A DNA stretch of 64,000 nt from Parvularcula sp039822105 (GCA_039822105.1 JBCBMW010000009.1:62001-126000), one strand, 5' to 3'; numbered from the stretch's first letter, positions 17,035-26,961 are shown. Translations and numbers: made by a program. Notes: generated from the sequence alone by a model not told the origin.

Positions 17035-19032
17035 TTGTCGATCATCGGGTGGGACCGGCCGTTCACGGCGTCGGTGTTGGGGATTTGTTACGCAGCCTTC
17101 GCGTCGGCTGAGGCCACTGAAACCCTGGTTGTGACAGCCGAGCGCCGGGATGTGGCCCTGACTGATGTGGCATCGAGCATCAGTGTGCTGAGCGGTGAGG
17201 AGGCGGCGTTTGTCTCCCCGCGCGCGCCGGCTGAACTGCTGAATCGTGCGGCCGGTACCTTTATCCAATCAGGTTCAGGGCGGGAGCATTTGACCGCCAT
17301 TCGCTCACCCGTTCTGACGGGCGGGGCGGGCGCGGGTTCGTTCCTTTTTCTCCAAGATGGTGTGCCGCTGCGTGCGCCGGGCTTCGCCAACATCAACGGC
17401 TTGTTTCACGCCGGGTTTCCCTTCGCGGATCAGATCGAGATCGTTCGGGGCCCAGGGGATGTCGCTTACGGCTCCAACGCGCTCCACGGTGCGATCAACG
17501 TTCGGACCCCTGGTGCTGCAGAGGCCCCCAACATGGCCACGCTCTCTTACGGCAGCTTTCAGCGGACAAGGGCGTCGGTGACAGGGAGCACCAAGCGGGC
17601 CTCGACCGGGATCAGTTATCTTCGTGATGGTGGGTACAGAGACAATTCTGGCGCTGAAGAGTTCAAGTCGTTCTCCTCAATCCGGCTCGGGGGCAGCACC
17701 CTTCGCATCTCGTCCCATCAGCTCAATCAAGAGACCGCAGGATTTGTGATCGGCGACAACGCCTATGAGGATGATGACCTGCGGCGGACGAACCCCAATC
17801 CGGAGGCCTTCCGTGACGTCCGGCACACGCTGATCAGCCTTGAGACTCCGTTTGACCGCGGCGGCTGGACGGGCTCTGTGAAGCCCTATTTCCGCTGGAC
17901 GGATATGGAGTTCTTGCAGCACTTCCTGCCTGGTGATGCGCTGGAAGAGAACGAGCACACCAGCCTTGGCTTTCAAAGCACCGCTTTCCGTCAGCTCACG
18001 GAAAAGCTAGAGCTCACCGCCGGGTTCGACTTTGACGCCACCCGCGGCTCACTCCGGGAGTTTCAAGAGAACCCAACAGTCTTCAGTTTCGTCCAGGGTC
18101 TCCACTACGACTACAATGTGGACGCGATCGAGGCGGCGCCGTTCGCTCGCCTCTCTTATCAGGCGACGGAGAAACTGCGGCTGCAAGCAGGCCTGCGCGG
18201 GACCTTCACCCACTACGATTATGAGACGGAAGCCGAACCGGGGACCGTCGGACGGTTTCAGCGACCCGACGACCGGACGGATGATTTCTCTGTCGCCACG
18301 GGCAAGGTTGCCGCGCTCTACGATCTCAGTGACGAGCAGAATGTCTACCTCTCCCTTGCCCGCGGTGCGCGGCCACCGCAGACGACGGAGCTCTACCGTA
18401 TCCAGATCAATCAGGACGTCTCCGATATCGAGCCCGAGACGCTCGACAGTGTTGAGCTTGGTTGGCGCGCCAATGCGGGTTGGGGCCAGATGACCATTGC
18501 GGGCTTTGCCATGCGCAAAGAGAATGTTTTCTTCCGCGATGCTGACGGCTTCAATGTCACCGATGGCGAGACCACCCATATCGGTGTCGAGATCGAGGCG
18601 GTCATTCCGCTCACCGAGACCCTCTCGCTCGCGGGCAGTGGGACCTATGCGGAACACCGCTATGACTTTGATCGTGAGGTCGGGAACGCTTCGGAGACGA
18701 TCGAGGACGGAGACTTCGTCGATACAGCGCCCAAGACCCTGGCCTCGGCGCGGCTTCTCTATACCCCAAACGAGCGGTTCACCTTCGAGGCGACCTACAC
18801 CCATGTCGGGTCCTATGAGACCAACGCGGCGAACACGGTCTCCTATCCCGGTCATGATCTCTTGGACCTGCGGGCGGAGATCCAACTCAATGACCGGTTC
18901 AGCATCGCCGGGATCGCGCGAAACGTCACCGATCAACGCTATGCCCGCCGGGCCGATTTTGCCTTTGGCAATGAGCGGTACTTCCCCGGAGAAGAGCGCG
19001 CGGGCGAGGTTGTGCTTCGCGCCCGGTTCTGA
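17035..19032 (+). CDS. TonB-dependent outer-membrane receptor
   Basis: A 665-aa receptor. A short signal-like segment is followed by ETLVVTAERR (TonB box region), the plug (GSFLFLQDGVPLR, IEIVRGPGDVAYGSNALHGAINV), then a 22-strand-type barrel ending in an aromatic residue (VVLRARF). The start is TTG at 17035, supported by AGGAGG at 17023-17028. The substrate is not evident; siderophore, vitamin and other uptake are all possible. No transport partners are adjacent; ubiE follows 62 bp later. Confidence 0.92.
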   Translation: MSIIGWDRPFTASVLGICYAAFASAEATETLVVTAERRDVALTDVASSISVLSGEEAAFVSPRAPAELLNRAAGTFIQSGSGREHLTAIRSPVLTGGAGAGSFLFLQDGVPLRAPGFANINGLFHAGFPFADQIEIVRGPGDVAYGSNALHGAINVRTPGAAEAPNMATLSYGSFQRTRASVTGSTKRASTGISYLRDGGYRDNSGAEEFKSFSSIRLGGSTLRISSHQLNQETAGFVIGDNAYEDDDLRRTNPNPEAFRDVRHTLISLETPFDRGGWTGSVKPYFRWTDMEFLQHFLPGDALEENEHTSLGFQSTAFRQLTEKLELTAGFDFDATRGSLREFQENPTVFSFVQGLHYDYNVDAIEAAPFARLSYQATEKLRLQAGLRGTFTHYDYETEAEPGTVGRFQRPDDRTDDFSVATGKVAALYDLSDEQNVYLSLARGARPPQTTELYRIQINQDVSDIEPETLDSVELGWRANAGWGQMTIAGFAMRKENVFFRDADGFNVTDGETTHIGVEIEAVIPLTETLSLAGSGTYAEHRYDFDREVGNASETIEDGDFVDTAPKTLASARLLYTPNERFTFEATYTHVGSYETNAANTVSYPGHDLLDLRAEIQLNDRFSIAGIARNVTDQRYARRADFAFGNERYFPGEERAGEVVLRARF

Positions 19033-19094
19033 GAGGGCCTGCGTCGGCTGGCCTCAAGACGTAAGTTACCCTTGGGCGCTAGGACGTGGCTGAG

Positions 19095-19880
19095 ATGGAA
19101 GGCGCCAACGACCCAATGTCTGAGAGCCCAATGAGAGACGACACCCAAGTTCCCTTCGGCGCACGCGATGTGAAAGCGAGCGAGAAAGCGCCTTTGGTGG
19201 GCGAAGTCTTCCGCTCGGTCGCGACCTCCTATGACGTCATGAACGACTTGATGTCAGGCGGCATGCACCGGGTTTGGAAGTCCGTCCTCGTCGACCGGAT
19301 GGTGCCCCAGCCCGGTCATCACCTGATCGATGTGGCGGGCGGCACGGGTGATGTCGCCAACAGTTTCTTGAAGCGCGCAGAGACGCGTGAGCCCCGCGGG
19401 CGTGCGCCCGCTGAGGCCGTGGTCTGCGATATCAACGATGCGATGCTGGGCGCTGGGATGGGCCGGGATCGTGCCGTGCGGGTCTGCGGCGATGCCGAGG
19501 CGTTGCCGTTTGAGGAGGGCATGTTCAGCCATTACTCGATCGCGTTTGGCATCAGGAACGTGACCGACCGTGCGGCGGCCTTCCGAGAGGCCTTCCGCGT
19601 TTTGCGCTTTGGTGGGCGTTTGTTCGTGCTCGAATTTTCAACGCCTCCGCAAGCCGCGTTTCGGGCGCTTTACAACAGCTATTCCGACGCTGTGATCCCG
19701 CGGCTCGGCGAAGCGGTCGTGGGTGATCGGGAAAGCTATCAGTATCTTGTGGACTCGATCCGCCGTTTCCCCGCCCCTGACGCTTTGAGTTTGGAGCTCC
19801 AGCAAGCGGGGTTCTCGCGCGTCAGCTATGAGCGTTTCACCGGCGGGGTTGCCGTTCTTCATATGGCGGCGAAGATCTAA
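19095..19880 (+). CDS. ubiE: Ubiquinone/menaquinone C-methyltransferase UbiE
   Basis: SAM-dependent methyltransferase of ubiquinone synthesis. It shows SVATSYDVMNDLMSGGMHRVWK, the SAM loop DVAGGTGDVA, RVLRFGGRLFVLEFS and the C-terminal SYERFTGGVAVLHMAAK. It is about 261 aa from the ATG at 19095; starts at 19086 (GTG), 19116 and 19131 are also in frame. It lies 3 bp before ubiB, forming a ubiquinone pair. Confidence 0.94.
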   Translation: MEGANDPMSESPMRDDTQVPFGARDVKASEKAPLVGEVFRSVATSYDVMNDLMSGGMHRVWKSVLVDRMVPQPGHHLIDVAGGTGDVANSFLKRAETREPRGRAPAEAVVCDINDAMLGAGMGRDRAVRVCGDAEALPFEEGMFSHYSIAFGIRNVTDRAAAFREAFRVLRFGGRLFVLEFSTPPQAAFRALYNSYSDAVIPRLGEAVVGDRESYQYLVDSIRRFPAPDALSLELQQAGFSRVSYERFTGGVAVLHMAAKI

Positions 19881-19883
19881 GCC

Positions 19884-21416
19884 ATGTTCCGCACCCTGCG
19901 TGATCTCCTCAGCCTCGTGAAAGTCGCCTGGGTTTTGGCCCGGCACGATGCGCTAATCCCGCGGGAGTTTGCAGGCATGGTGCCCCCGCCAGCGCGCACC
20001 ATTGGAAAGATCTCGCGCCTCGGTGCTCGTGATCAAGGCAAGCGCCCTGGTCAACGGCTGGCCGCAGCCCTTGGTGGTCAGGGTCCGGCCTATGTGAAGT
20101 TTGGCCAGCTCTTAGCGACGCGGCCTGACATTATCGGCTTTGAGATGGCCCAGGACCTGGGTGAGCTTCAGGACAGAATGCCCGCTTTCCCCATGGCGGA
20201 GGCGGAAAAGGAAGTCGCCCGCAGCCTTGGGAAACCTGTGTCTGAGCTGTTCGCCAGCTTTTCCGAACCCATCGCTGCAGCATCGATTGCCCAGGTGCAC
20301 AGGGCCGAGATGAGTGACGGCCAAAAGGTGGCGGTCAAGGTCCTCCGTCCAGGGATTGAAAAGAAAGCCCGGACAGAGTTTCGTGTTCTGCACCTCGGTG
20401 CTCGCTTGGCCCAACGTTTCATTCCGGCATCGCGGCGCTTGGAGCCTGTGAAGTTCATCTCCACCCTGATGGAGGCCTCAGAGGTGGAGCTCGATCTCAG
20501 GATTGAGGCGGGGAGTGCTTCGGAACTCCGCGAGAACCTCGCTGAGATGGACGACATTGTCATTCCCGAGGTCGTCTGGGAGCGCTCCAGCCGCCGGGTG
20601 CTGACGACCCAGTGGATTGATGGGACGGCACTTTCTGATCCCGAAGGTCTCGCCGCCCGGACGATCAACCGGACCCGGCTTGCTCAACGGGCGATGCAGG
20701 TGTTCCTGACGACCGCGCTCGATCACGGCTTTTTCCATGCCGACATGCACCAGGGGAACCTCCTGATCGACGGCCAAGGGCGCCTTGTGCTGATCGATTT
20801 CGGCATCATGGGGCGCCTTGATGAACCAGCGCGAAAAGCCTTTGCCGAGATCATCTTTGGCTTTGTCCGCCGCGACTACAAACTCGCTGCAAAAGCACAT
20901 TTTGATGCCGGCTATGTGCCGCCGCATTTCAACATGGAGGCGTTCGCCACGGCGTTGCGCGCGGTGGGTGAGCCGATCTTTAATAAGCGTGCGAATGAAT
21001 TCGACATGAGCCGCGTGCTACAGCAGCTCTTCGATGTGACGGACATCTTCGACATGCATCTCCGGCCGGAGCTCGTGCTTCTGCAGCGGACGATGGTGGT
21101 GGTCGAGGGGGTGGCCCGCGTTCTCGATCCGAAGATCGACCTGTGGCGGACCGCTGAGCCGATCGTGCAGGCCTATATCCAGCGGGAGCTGGGCGCGGCT
21201 GCTTTCCGTCGCCGTGCACGGACAAGCGCGGAGGCGGCGGTGTCGCTGATTGATGCGCTTCCGGAGTTTGCTCAGGCAGCGGAGAATGTCGCAGGGCAAC
21301 TCGCCAATGGCGGCCTCAAACTGTCAGACGACACGATCGAGCGGTTGGCGCGGGCGATGCGCGGTAAGCCGCTGAAGGACGACGAGGACGCCTTCAAAGG
21401 CGGCAAGCGCCACTAG
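19884..21416 (+). CDS. ubiB: UbiB-family (ABC1/ADCK) atypical kinase/ATPase
   Basis: 510 aa, needed for ubiquinone synthesis. Family hallmarks are the KxGQ motif (YVKFGQ), the alanine-rich nucleotide loop AAASIAQVHRAE, HADMHQGNLL (catalytic loop) and LIDFGIMGRL (metal-binding DFG). A C-terminal hydrophobic anchor, common in UbiB, is not obvious. The last four bases CTAG are shared with the convergent outer-membrane protein gene. Confidence 0.93.
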   Translation: MFRTLRDLLSLVKVAWVLARHDALIPREFAGMVPPPARTIGKISRLGARDQGKRPGQRLAAALGGQGPAYVKFGQLLATRPDIIGFEMAQDLGELQDRMPAFPMAEAEKEVARSLGKPVSELFASFSEPIAAASIAQVHRAEMSDGQKVAVKVLRPGIEKKARTEFRVLHLGARLAQRFIPASRRLEPVKFISTLMEASEVELDLRIEAGSASELRENLAEMDDIVIPEVVWERSSRRVLTTQWIDGTALSDPEGLAARTINRTRLAQRAMQVFLTTALDHGFFHADMHQGNLLIDGQGRLVLIDFGIMGRLDEPARKAFAEIIFGFVRRDYKLAAKAHFDAGYVPPHFNMEAFATALRAVGEPIFNKRANEFDMSRVLQQLFDVTDIFDMHLRPELVLLQRTMVVVEGVARVLDPKIDLWRTAEPIVQAYIQRELGAAAFRRRARTSAEAAVSLIDALPEFAQAAENVAGQLANGGLKLSDDTIERLARAMRGKPLKDDEDAFKGGKRH

Positions 21417-22207
21417 AACATCCGGCGCAGGGTGATTTCGAGATTGGCCTGCGTGGTGTCGAACTTCAGCTCGGAATCGAGAAACTCGCGATCGGTGGCG
21501 AATTCAGCCTCGGACGTATCCCGCATCCGGAACGCGGTGCTAAGGGTCAATTTGTCCGATATCTGATAAGATGCCCCGACAATCGCTTGATAGGCGAGAA
21601 CCGTGTCTTGGTGGCTGACGATATCAACCCCCGATGGTCCAAAATCGACATCAATGATCGAAGCGCCGCCGCCGATCCCGACAAAGGGCCGGACCCGCTC
21701 GGCAGGAACGGGGATGTCCCAGAAGAAGTTGAGCATGGCGGTGTAGGTGATCAGCCTCCCGCGGCCATCGGCAAAGACCTGGCCAACCGTCGTTCCGGTT
21801 GGCGTCTCAGCTCCGGTGAAAAGCGCCAGATCATCGCCCGAGACGTCCTCGCCGAGGAGGGTGATATCGCTATGCCCGTTGACGGAATTGCGGCTGTAGC
21901 TGATCTCCAGCTCACTGCGGAACGGGCCGTAATTGCTGGCCTTGCCCATGGTGAGACCGACAAAGACGCCCGGGTCATAGTCGGTGTCGAATTCATAGAC
22001 TGTGTCGACGGGCAAGTTCACGCCGCTCGGGATCCCGCCGCCCTCACCGGTGACGAAGGGCGCTTTCAGGCGGCCTGTGATCTCTTTGTCTGCAATGTTG
22101 CTGACCCCCAGGGTCAGGGCGTAGTAGCCCTCGCCCGGCGCCTGGGCTGAAGCGGCTCCCGTGAGCGCGGCGCAAACGGCTGCGGCGACAAAAAAGATCC
22201 GATGCAT
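21413..22207 (-). CDS. Outer-membrane beta-barrel protein
   Basis: 264 aa with a signal peptide (MHRIFFVAAAVCAALTGAASAQA) and alternating aromatic strands: YYALTLGVSNI near the start, RPFVGIGGGASIIDVDFG in the middle, and a terminal strand ANLEITLRRMF ending in Phe. This is an 8-10 stranded porin/opacity-like barrel of unknown function. The ATG at 22207 is chosen because the signal peptide starts there; 51 upstream codons are discarded. Confidence 0.8.
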   Translation of the reverse strand: MHRIFFVAAAVCAALTGAASAQAPGEGYYALTLGVSNIADKEITGRLKAPFVTGEGGGIPSGVNLPVDTVYEFDTDYDPGVFVGLTMGKASNYGPFRSELEISYSRNSVNGHSDITLLGEDVSGDDLALFTGAETPTGTTVGQVFADGRGRLITYTAMLNFFWDIPVPAERVRPFVGIGGGASIIDVDFGPSGVDIVSHQDTVLAYQAIVGASYQISDKLTLSTAFRMRDTSEAEFATDREFLDSELKFDTTQANLEITLRRMF

Positions 22208-22440
22208 GCTCACCCCCAGCGTCTCTTCAGCCAGCTTAACTGGTTTCTTTGTGTCCGTGCGTGACAAGTTCTCTACGCGAGGCGCGGCGCGAAGGTCCAT
22301 GCCGCCTTCGTTCACGCCCCCGCCATCAGGGGCAAAACCCGTGCCGACGCGACCTGGCACTTGCCCTTGGTCCCCAAACCCATCAGGGCCTATAACCTCT
22401 CATCCAAGCCTGAGATCCCCGCAGAAAGGATGCACCGCCG

Positions 22441-23652
22441 GTGACGGAAAGCGCTACAGTTGAGTCTCGCCGCGTCCTTTTGATCGTGGGCGGCGGCATC
22501 GCAGCCTACAAAGCCCTGGAGCTCGCGCGAGAGCTTGGTCGGCGGGGGATCGCCGTCCCGTCGGTTCTCACCGCTGGCGGCGCGCAGTTCATCACGCCTT
22601 TGGCGCTTTCAGGGCTCACTGGTGAGCGGTGCTACACGGATCTTTTCAGTCTCACCGATGAGCTGGAGATGGGCCATATCGAGCTCAGCCGCTCTGCAGA
22701 TCTTCTCTTGGTGGCACCAGCGACAGCTGACCTGATGGCAAAGCCTGCGAACGGTCTTGCCAATGATCTTGCCTCCACCGTTCTTCTGGCGACGGATAAA
22801 CCTGTGCTCTATGCGCCTGCCATGAATGTGCGGATGTGGGAGCATCCCGCGACCCAGCGCAACGTGGCGCAGCTCGAGGCCGACGGGGCGTCGATCGTGG
22901 GTCCAATGATCGGCGCGATGGCCTGCGGAGAGTTTGGGCCCGGACGTTTGGCTGAGCCGCTGGACATCGCCAATGCCGCCGAGGCGATGCTGCCGCCGCC
23001 CTCGGGTGCGCTGTCGGGCAAGCATATCGTCATCACGGCGGGTCCGACCTATGAGCCGCTGGACCCGGTGCGGTTCGTTGGCAACCGCTCGTCCGGTAAG
23101 CAAGGCTACGCCATCGCGGCCGCTTGCCGCAAAGCTGGTGCAGACGTGACCATCATTTCAGGTCCTGTCTCGTTGCAACAACCTTCGGGCTGCAAAGTTA
23201 TTTCTGTACGGACGGCGCGCGAGATGATGGCGGCTACAGAAGAAGCACTGCCTGCGGATGTTTTCATCGCTTGCGCCGCTGTGGCGGACTACCGTCCTGC
23301 CCACGAGACCGTGCACAAGGTGAAGAAAGAGCGGGGCGGTCTGACCGCCATCGATCTTGTCGAAAACCCCGATATCCTGGCGACTGTCTCGCATATGGAG
23401 GCAGGCAGGCCAGGACTCGTCATCGGGTTTGCGGCGGAGACGGATGATGTCATCGGCCACGCTGAGTCCAAGCGTTTGCGCAAGGGGTGTGATTGGATCA
23501 TTGCCAATGACGTCTCGCCCGGCACTACCGTTATGGGCGGCGACACCAACACGGTGACGATCCTTTGCGACGAAGGCGAAGAGACGTGGTCCGAAATGCC
23601 CAAGGACGCGCTTGGCGACCGCTTGGCGGCGCGGATTGCAGGCGCTCTTTAG
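22441..23652 (+). CDS. coaBC: Bifunctional phosphopantothenoylcysteine decarboxylase / phosphopantothenate-cysteine ligase
   Basis: Two consecutive steps of coenzyme A synthesis in one 403-aa protein. The N-terminal flavin-dependent CoaC half has GGGIAAYKALELAREL, HIELSRSADLLLVAPATADL with the catalytic His, PAMNVRMWEHPA, and a catalytic cysteine in ACGEFGPGRL. The CoaB half starts near ITAGPTYEPLDPVRFVGN and carries the KVKK lysine motif and VENPDIL. The start is GTG. It ends sharing TTAG with the convergent TraB/GumN gene. Confidence 0.96.
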   Translation: MTESATVESRRVLLIVGGGIAAYKALELARELGRRGIAVPSVLTAGGAQFITPLALSGLTGERCYTDLFSLTDELEMGHIELSRSADLLLVAPATADLMAKPANGLANDLASTVLLATDKPVLYAPAMNVRMWEHPATQRNVAQLEADGASIVGPMIGAMACGEFGPGRLAEPLDIANAAEAMLPPPSGALSGKHIVITAGPTYEPLDPVRFVGNRSSGKQGYAIAAACRKAGADVTIISGPVSLQQPSGCKVISVRTAREMMAATEEALPADVFIACAAVADYRPAHETVHKVKKERGGLTAIDLVENPDILATVSHMEAGRPGLVIGFAAETDDVIGHAESKRLRKGCDWIIANDVSPGTTVMGGDTNTVTILCDEGEETWSEMPKDALGDRLAARIAGAL

Positions 23653-24671
23653 CCCTCGGTCGGGATCATCCGCTCAACCTCATAACCCCGGCGGCCGAGC
23701 TGGTTTTGGATGGAGTATTCGCCCACCACGTGGTCCGCACTCACCGCCACCACATAAGTGCCCGTTTCATCAGTCAGCAGACGGTCCAGTTGGCGTGACC
23801 ATTCAACATTCGAGCGGGTCAGGACGAGTTCTTTGAGCTCAGGGTGGTGATCCATCACGCCATTGATCACGTGGTTGAGCCGCGTCATGTCGCCTTTGTA
23901 CCATGCGCCCATCAGATCAGCGAAATAGGCCTCGCCATATTTGAGGTCTTTGATCAGCTCAAAATAATAGGGCTTATAAAGATCATCGGGCACGGCCGCG
24001 CGAATGTTGATGTGATGCAGCGCCGTCTCAAGATAACGAAGCGGTGTTCCGCGGGCTGCCATGTCACTGGCGATGACCACATCAGCGGCGAAGGTCGGGT
24101 CCCCACCGCTTTCGACAACCGCGTAGGACATCGTCTGGATTGTCGCGAACCAAGGCCGGTAGCCATCGAAGTCTGAGAAATCGAGGTTGATGTTCTTCAG
24201 CGCGTATTTGATTTCTTCCTTGGCTTCCTTCTCCAGATCGCTGCTCATCCGCCCACTATCAGGATATTCTGCATTCTGAGTAACGACCACCCCCATGGCT
24301 CGCTGCGCTTTTTTGCCGAAGAAGTCGGCTTCGAGATAGACCGCGTCGGCTTCGGCGAAGGCGCGATCGATTTGCGGGTTGGTCCATTCCACTTTGGAAC
24401 TCATCAGGTGAATGGTCCCGAGAATGTAGACCTTGGTGTCCTCGTCCTCGACCAGCCAAAGCGCCACGCGGCTTGGCCCTTCGGTCGCTTCAGCGATTGT
24501 TTTGGGTCGATCGTTGCCGCCGATGCGTTTCGGTTTGGGCTTCGGCGCATCCTCTTCGGCGTGGGCGTCGGCTGACTTTCCGTCACCCTTTTTGCCGTCC
24601 TCACCTTTGCCGCCGCAGGCCGCCAGCGACGCGAGCAACAATGCGATGAAGGTTTGCTTGAACGCAGCCAT
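23649..24671 (-). CDS. TraB/GumN-family lipoprotein
   Basis: 340 aa. The lipobox LAAC is followed by a Lys/Asp/Glu-rich linker, then the TraB/GumN domain: VYILGTIHLMSSKVEW, EADAVYLEADFF, and the C-terminal VVAVSADHVVGEYSIQNQLGRRGYEVERM. These proteins share a fold with Tiki-type metalloproteases and are mostly uncharacterised in bacteria. The ATG at 24671 gives the clean lipoprotein signal. Confidence 0.86.
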   Translation of the reverse strand: MAAFKQTFIALLLASLAACGGKGEDGKKGDGKSADAHAEEDAPKPKPKRIGGNDRPKTIAEATEGPSRVALWLVEDEDTKVYILGTIHLMSSKVEWTNPQIDRAFAEADAVYLEADFFGKKAQRAMGVVVTQNAEYPDSGRMSSDLEKEAKEEIKYALKNINLDFSDFDGYRPWFATIQTMSYAVVESGGDPTFAADVVIASDMAARGTPLRYLETALHHINIRAAVPDDLYKPYYFELIKDLKYGEAYFADLMGAWYKGDMTRLNHVINGVMDHHPELKELVLTRSNVEWSRQLDRLLTDETGTYVVAVSADHVVGEYSIQNQLGRRGYEVERMIPTEG

Positions 24672-24995
24672 GCACCTGTCTCCCCAAGAGAACACGTCGT
24701 CCCCGGCCTTATGGTTTAAACTGAGGTTATTAATTCATCGTGCCAGTTTGGTCACGCAGTGCCTAATTCCTTGAGTTTTCAGCTCAGATTCGAGGTTTAG
24801 CCTCAGCGAAAACTGGGTGTGAGACCAGAACACAATCGGCTCCACTTCTCGCCATCCGTGTATCTCTTGGCGGGTGGGTCGAAACGCACCGTCAACCCAG
24901 CGGGCGACGTGGTGATCAAGGGCTGACTTAAGGTTTGTGTTGGTTCGCCCCGCCTCATCGTCCCCGGTTCTCGGTCGCGGCGATGGGAGTGAGTG
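24672..24995. other. Intergenic region upstream of the flagellin-like gene
   Basis: 324 bp without a gene. It contains a nested inverted repeat at 24775-24813 (GTTTTC pairing with GAAAAC, with GAGG/CCTC inside around TTTAG). No sigma-28 or sigma-54 flagellar promoter could be recognised by eye. Both flanking genes start at its edges, so it holds two divergent promoters. Confidence 0.5.
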
Positions 24996-26540
24996 ATGGT
25001 ATCGACCAATCCTTCGGCGAAAACAGCGCTCGGCAATCTCCGCCGTTCGCAATCGTCGCTGGATGAAGCTCAGTCGCGGATTGCCACCGGCCTCAGTGTC
25101 AGGACGGCATCGGACAACCCAGCCTACTTCTTGGTCGCGTCCATTCAGCGTTCGGACGTTACGATCATTCAGGGTACGCGGGACAACTTGCAAAATGCGG
25201 TCGGCGCCCTGACCACGGCAAGCTCTGCCCAGGACCCGATCAACGACGCGATCCTGAACATCAAAAGCGGGATCGTCTCGATCGAAACTGGTTTTGGTGA
25301 AGCCGAGATCGAGCGGGTGATCGAAGGCCAGATCGACGTCGTTCGCGAAATCATCGACGGCGCGAGCTTCAACGGCGTCAACCTGCTCGATACGCGGGAG
25401 AACCAATCCGTTATTGTTGGCGTCGACCGCAGTGGCGGCAAGTTCAACTTCCAAACGCTCGATATCCGCGGCGCTGGCCTTGGGCGGGTGCCGGATCCAG
25501 CGAACACGGTCGTTGATCCCCTGCCGGGCGCGCTCATCGATCTTGATTCCACCGATCTCTTTGGCACCCCTGGCGTCATTCCCACGCAAGACTTTGGTGA
25601 TGTTGCTGGCGTGAACACCGGCACCAACCCCGCAGGTGTCGACGAGCGGACCTTTGTCATCAGTTTTGAAACCGGCACAGACATCACGACTGAACAGGTG
25701 ATTTATGAGGAGGGCGGAAACGTCCGGGGTTTGAACATCTCCGTTCGCGATGGCCTGCTTGTCTTTGGCGGCTACAACCTCCCCAATGATGGCACCACGC
25801 CTTGGCCCTATGTTGAGGTGCAGACGCCTATCGAACCCAACACGCGGTACACGGCGCAGTTGGTCCTTGATGGCAATGACTCAGCCACCGGCGAATTCCA
25901 GGTTTTCCTCGACGGCATCTTGGTCGACCGGGCCGCAGGTGTCGGTGTTCTCTATGACCACCCTGGCAATATCGGGATTGGCCAGATCGCCGGTAACGCG
26001 GTCGTCAACGGCGTGGTCGTCACCGATACCGGTGCGGGCCCAGGCGGCAACCGGTTCCAAGGCTCCATCGACAAGGTCCTCGTCTACAACGAGATCTTTG
26101 GCGAGGAGGACTTTGACCAGCTCACCTCCTACCTTGCGACCGACTGGCTGCCCGTGGGGCAGATCGCCTACTATGTCGGTAGTGACCTGCGCGTGGAGGC
26201 GGCGTCGTTGGTCGAGCTTCTTGAGGCTGTGATCCCTATCGATCAGCCGGGTTTCTCGACCGAGGGCGCCTTGAAAGTGCTCGATGCCGCGCAGCAGAAG
26301 CTCAACACCGCCTTTGCCGAGCTTGGCTTGGTCGAGCGGCGCCTCACGGTGCAAGGGGACTATCTCCAGGATCTCACCGATGGGCTTGAACAGGGCGTTG
26401 CAGCCCTCGTCGAAGCCGATCTTGGCGAAGAGGCGGCGCGCATCCAGTCCCTTCAGGTGCAAAACCAACTTGTTGTCGAAGCGCTACAGATCGCCAACCA
26501 ACAGCCCGAGACGGTGCTTCAGCTCTTCTCACAGAGCTAG
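24996..26540 (+). CDS. Flagellin-family protein with a LamG/concanavalin-like insert
   Basis: 514 aa. Residues 1 to about 150 match the flagellin N-terminal helical domain (LRRSQSSLDEAQSRIATGLS, RTASDNPAYF, GASFNGVNLLD). The last 110 residues match the flagellin C-terminal domain (ending QNQLVVEALQIANQQPETVLQLF). Between them, where other flagellins carry the variable surface domain, lies a beta-rich region of about 220 residues (FVISFETGTDITTEQVIYEE, YTAQLVLDGN, FQVFLDGILVDR, FQGSIDKVLVYNEIF) that resembles a LamG jelly roll. No other flagellar gene is in the window. A GGGAG site precedes the ATG; a GTG overlaps at 24993. Confidence 0.85.
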   Translation: MVSTNPSAKTALGNLRRSQSSLDEAQSRIATGLSVRTASDNPAYFLVASIQRSDVTIIQGTRDNLQNAVGALTTASSAQDPINDAILNIKSGIVSIETGFGEAEIERVIEGQIDVVREIIDGASFNGVNLLDTRENQSVIVGVDRSGGKFNFQTLDIRGAGLGRVPDPANTVVDPLPGALIDLDSTDLFGTPGVIPTQDFGDVAGVNTGTNPAGVDERTFVISFETGTDITTEQVIYEEGGNVRGLNISVRDGLLVFGGYNLPNDGTTPWPYVEVQTPIEPNTRYTAQLVLDGNDSATGEFQVFLDGILVDRAAGVGVLYDHPGNIGIGQIAGNAVVNGVVVTDTGAGPGGNRFQGSIDKVLVYNEIFGEEDFDQLTSYLATDWLPVGQIAYYVGSDLRVEAASLVELLEAVIPIDQPGFSTEGALKVLDAAQQKLNTAFAELGLVERRLTVQGDYLQDLTDGLEQGVAALVEADLGEEAARIQSLQVQNQLVVEALQIANQQPETVLQLFSQS

Positions 26541-26590
26541 CGTCGCACCCCTCCAGCCGTTATAGGGTTCTGGCAGTGGGGTTTTTCGCG

Positions 26591-26884
26591 ATGAGGCGTC
26601 TGCCAAGATCAATGGCTTGGTTGTTGGGTGTTTGGGCAATTTTGTTGCCTGCGCTCGCTGCTGCCCATGATCTTGAGCACGCTCTTGAGGACCACGACCA
26701 CGCACCGGTTCTTTGTGCGTGCGCAGCTTTTGCTGACCGAGACGACGACGCCTTGCCGCCGCCGCTGACGCGGGTTTTGACCCCGTCAGAGCGGTCGTTT
26801 GCCGTGCTTGAGGTGGTGGCGAAGGATCTCGCTTCGCTGGATCTGCACGCGCCGCAGGCTATCCGCGCGCCCCCGGTCCGCTAA
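26591..26884 (+). CDS. Small exported His-rich protein upstream of a ZnuD-like receptor
   Basis: 97 aa: a signal peptide ending LPALAAA, then HDLEHALEDHDHAPVLCAC, a cluster of His, Asp and two Cys, and a proline-rich tail. The composition suggests metal binding in the periplasm. It is 77 bp upstream of, and probably co-transcribed with, a receptor that has a His-rich loop. I do not recognise a named family with certainty (DUF2946-like proteins have similar layouts). A GTG at 26576 is an alternative start. Confidence 0.65.
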   Translation: MRRLPRSMAWLLGVWAILLPALAAAHDLEHALEDHDHAPVLCACAAFADRDDDALPPPLTRVLTPSERSFAVLEVVAKDLASLDLHAPQAIRAPPVR

Positions 26885-26961
26885 CCGCCAGACCTCCTCC
26901 AACCGTCAACCCCACCACAGTGCCCAGCTGCGTGCTGGTGCGCGTATCTTTAGGAACAACC

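Noticed and set aside
17105..17130. GAGGCCACTG resembling a cobalamin-riboswitch box near the TonB receptor start
   Set aside because: It lies inside the coding region just after the start codon, encodes the TonB-box segment, and no supporting riboswitch stems surround it.
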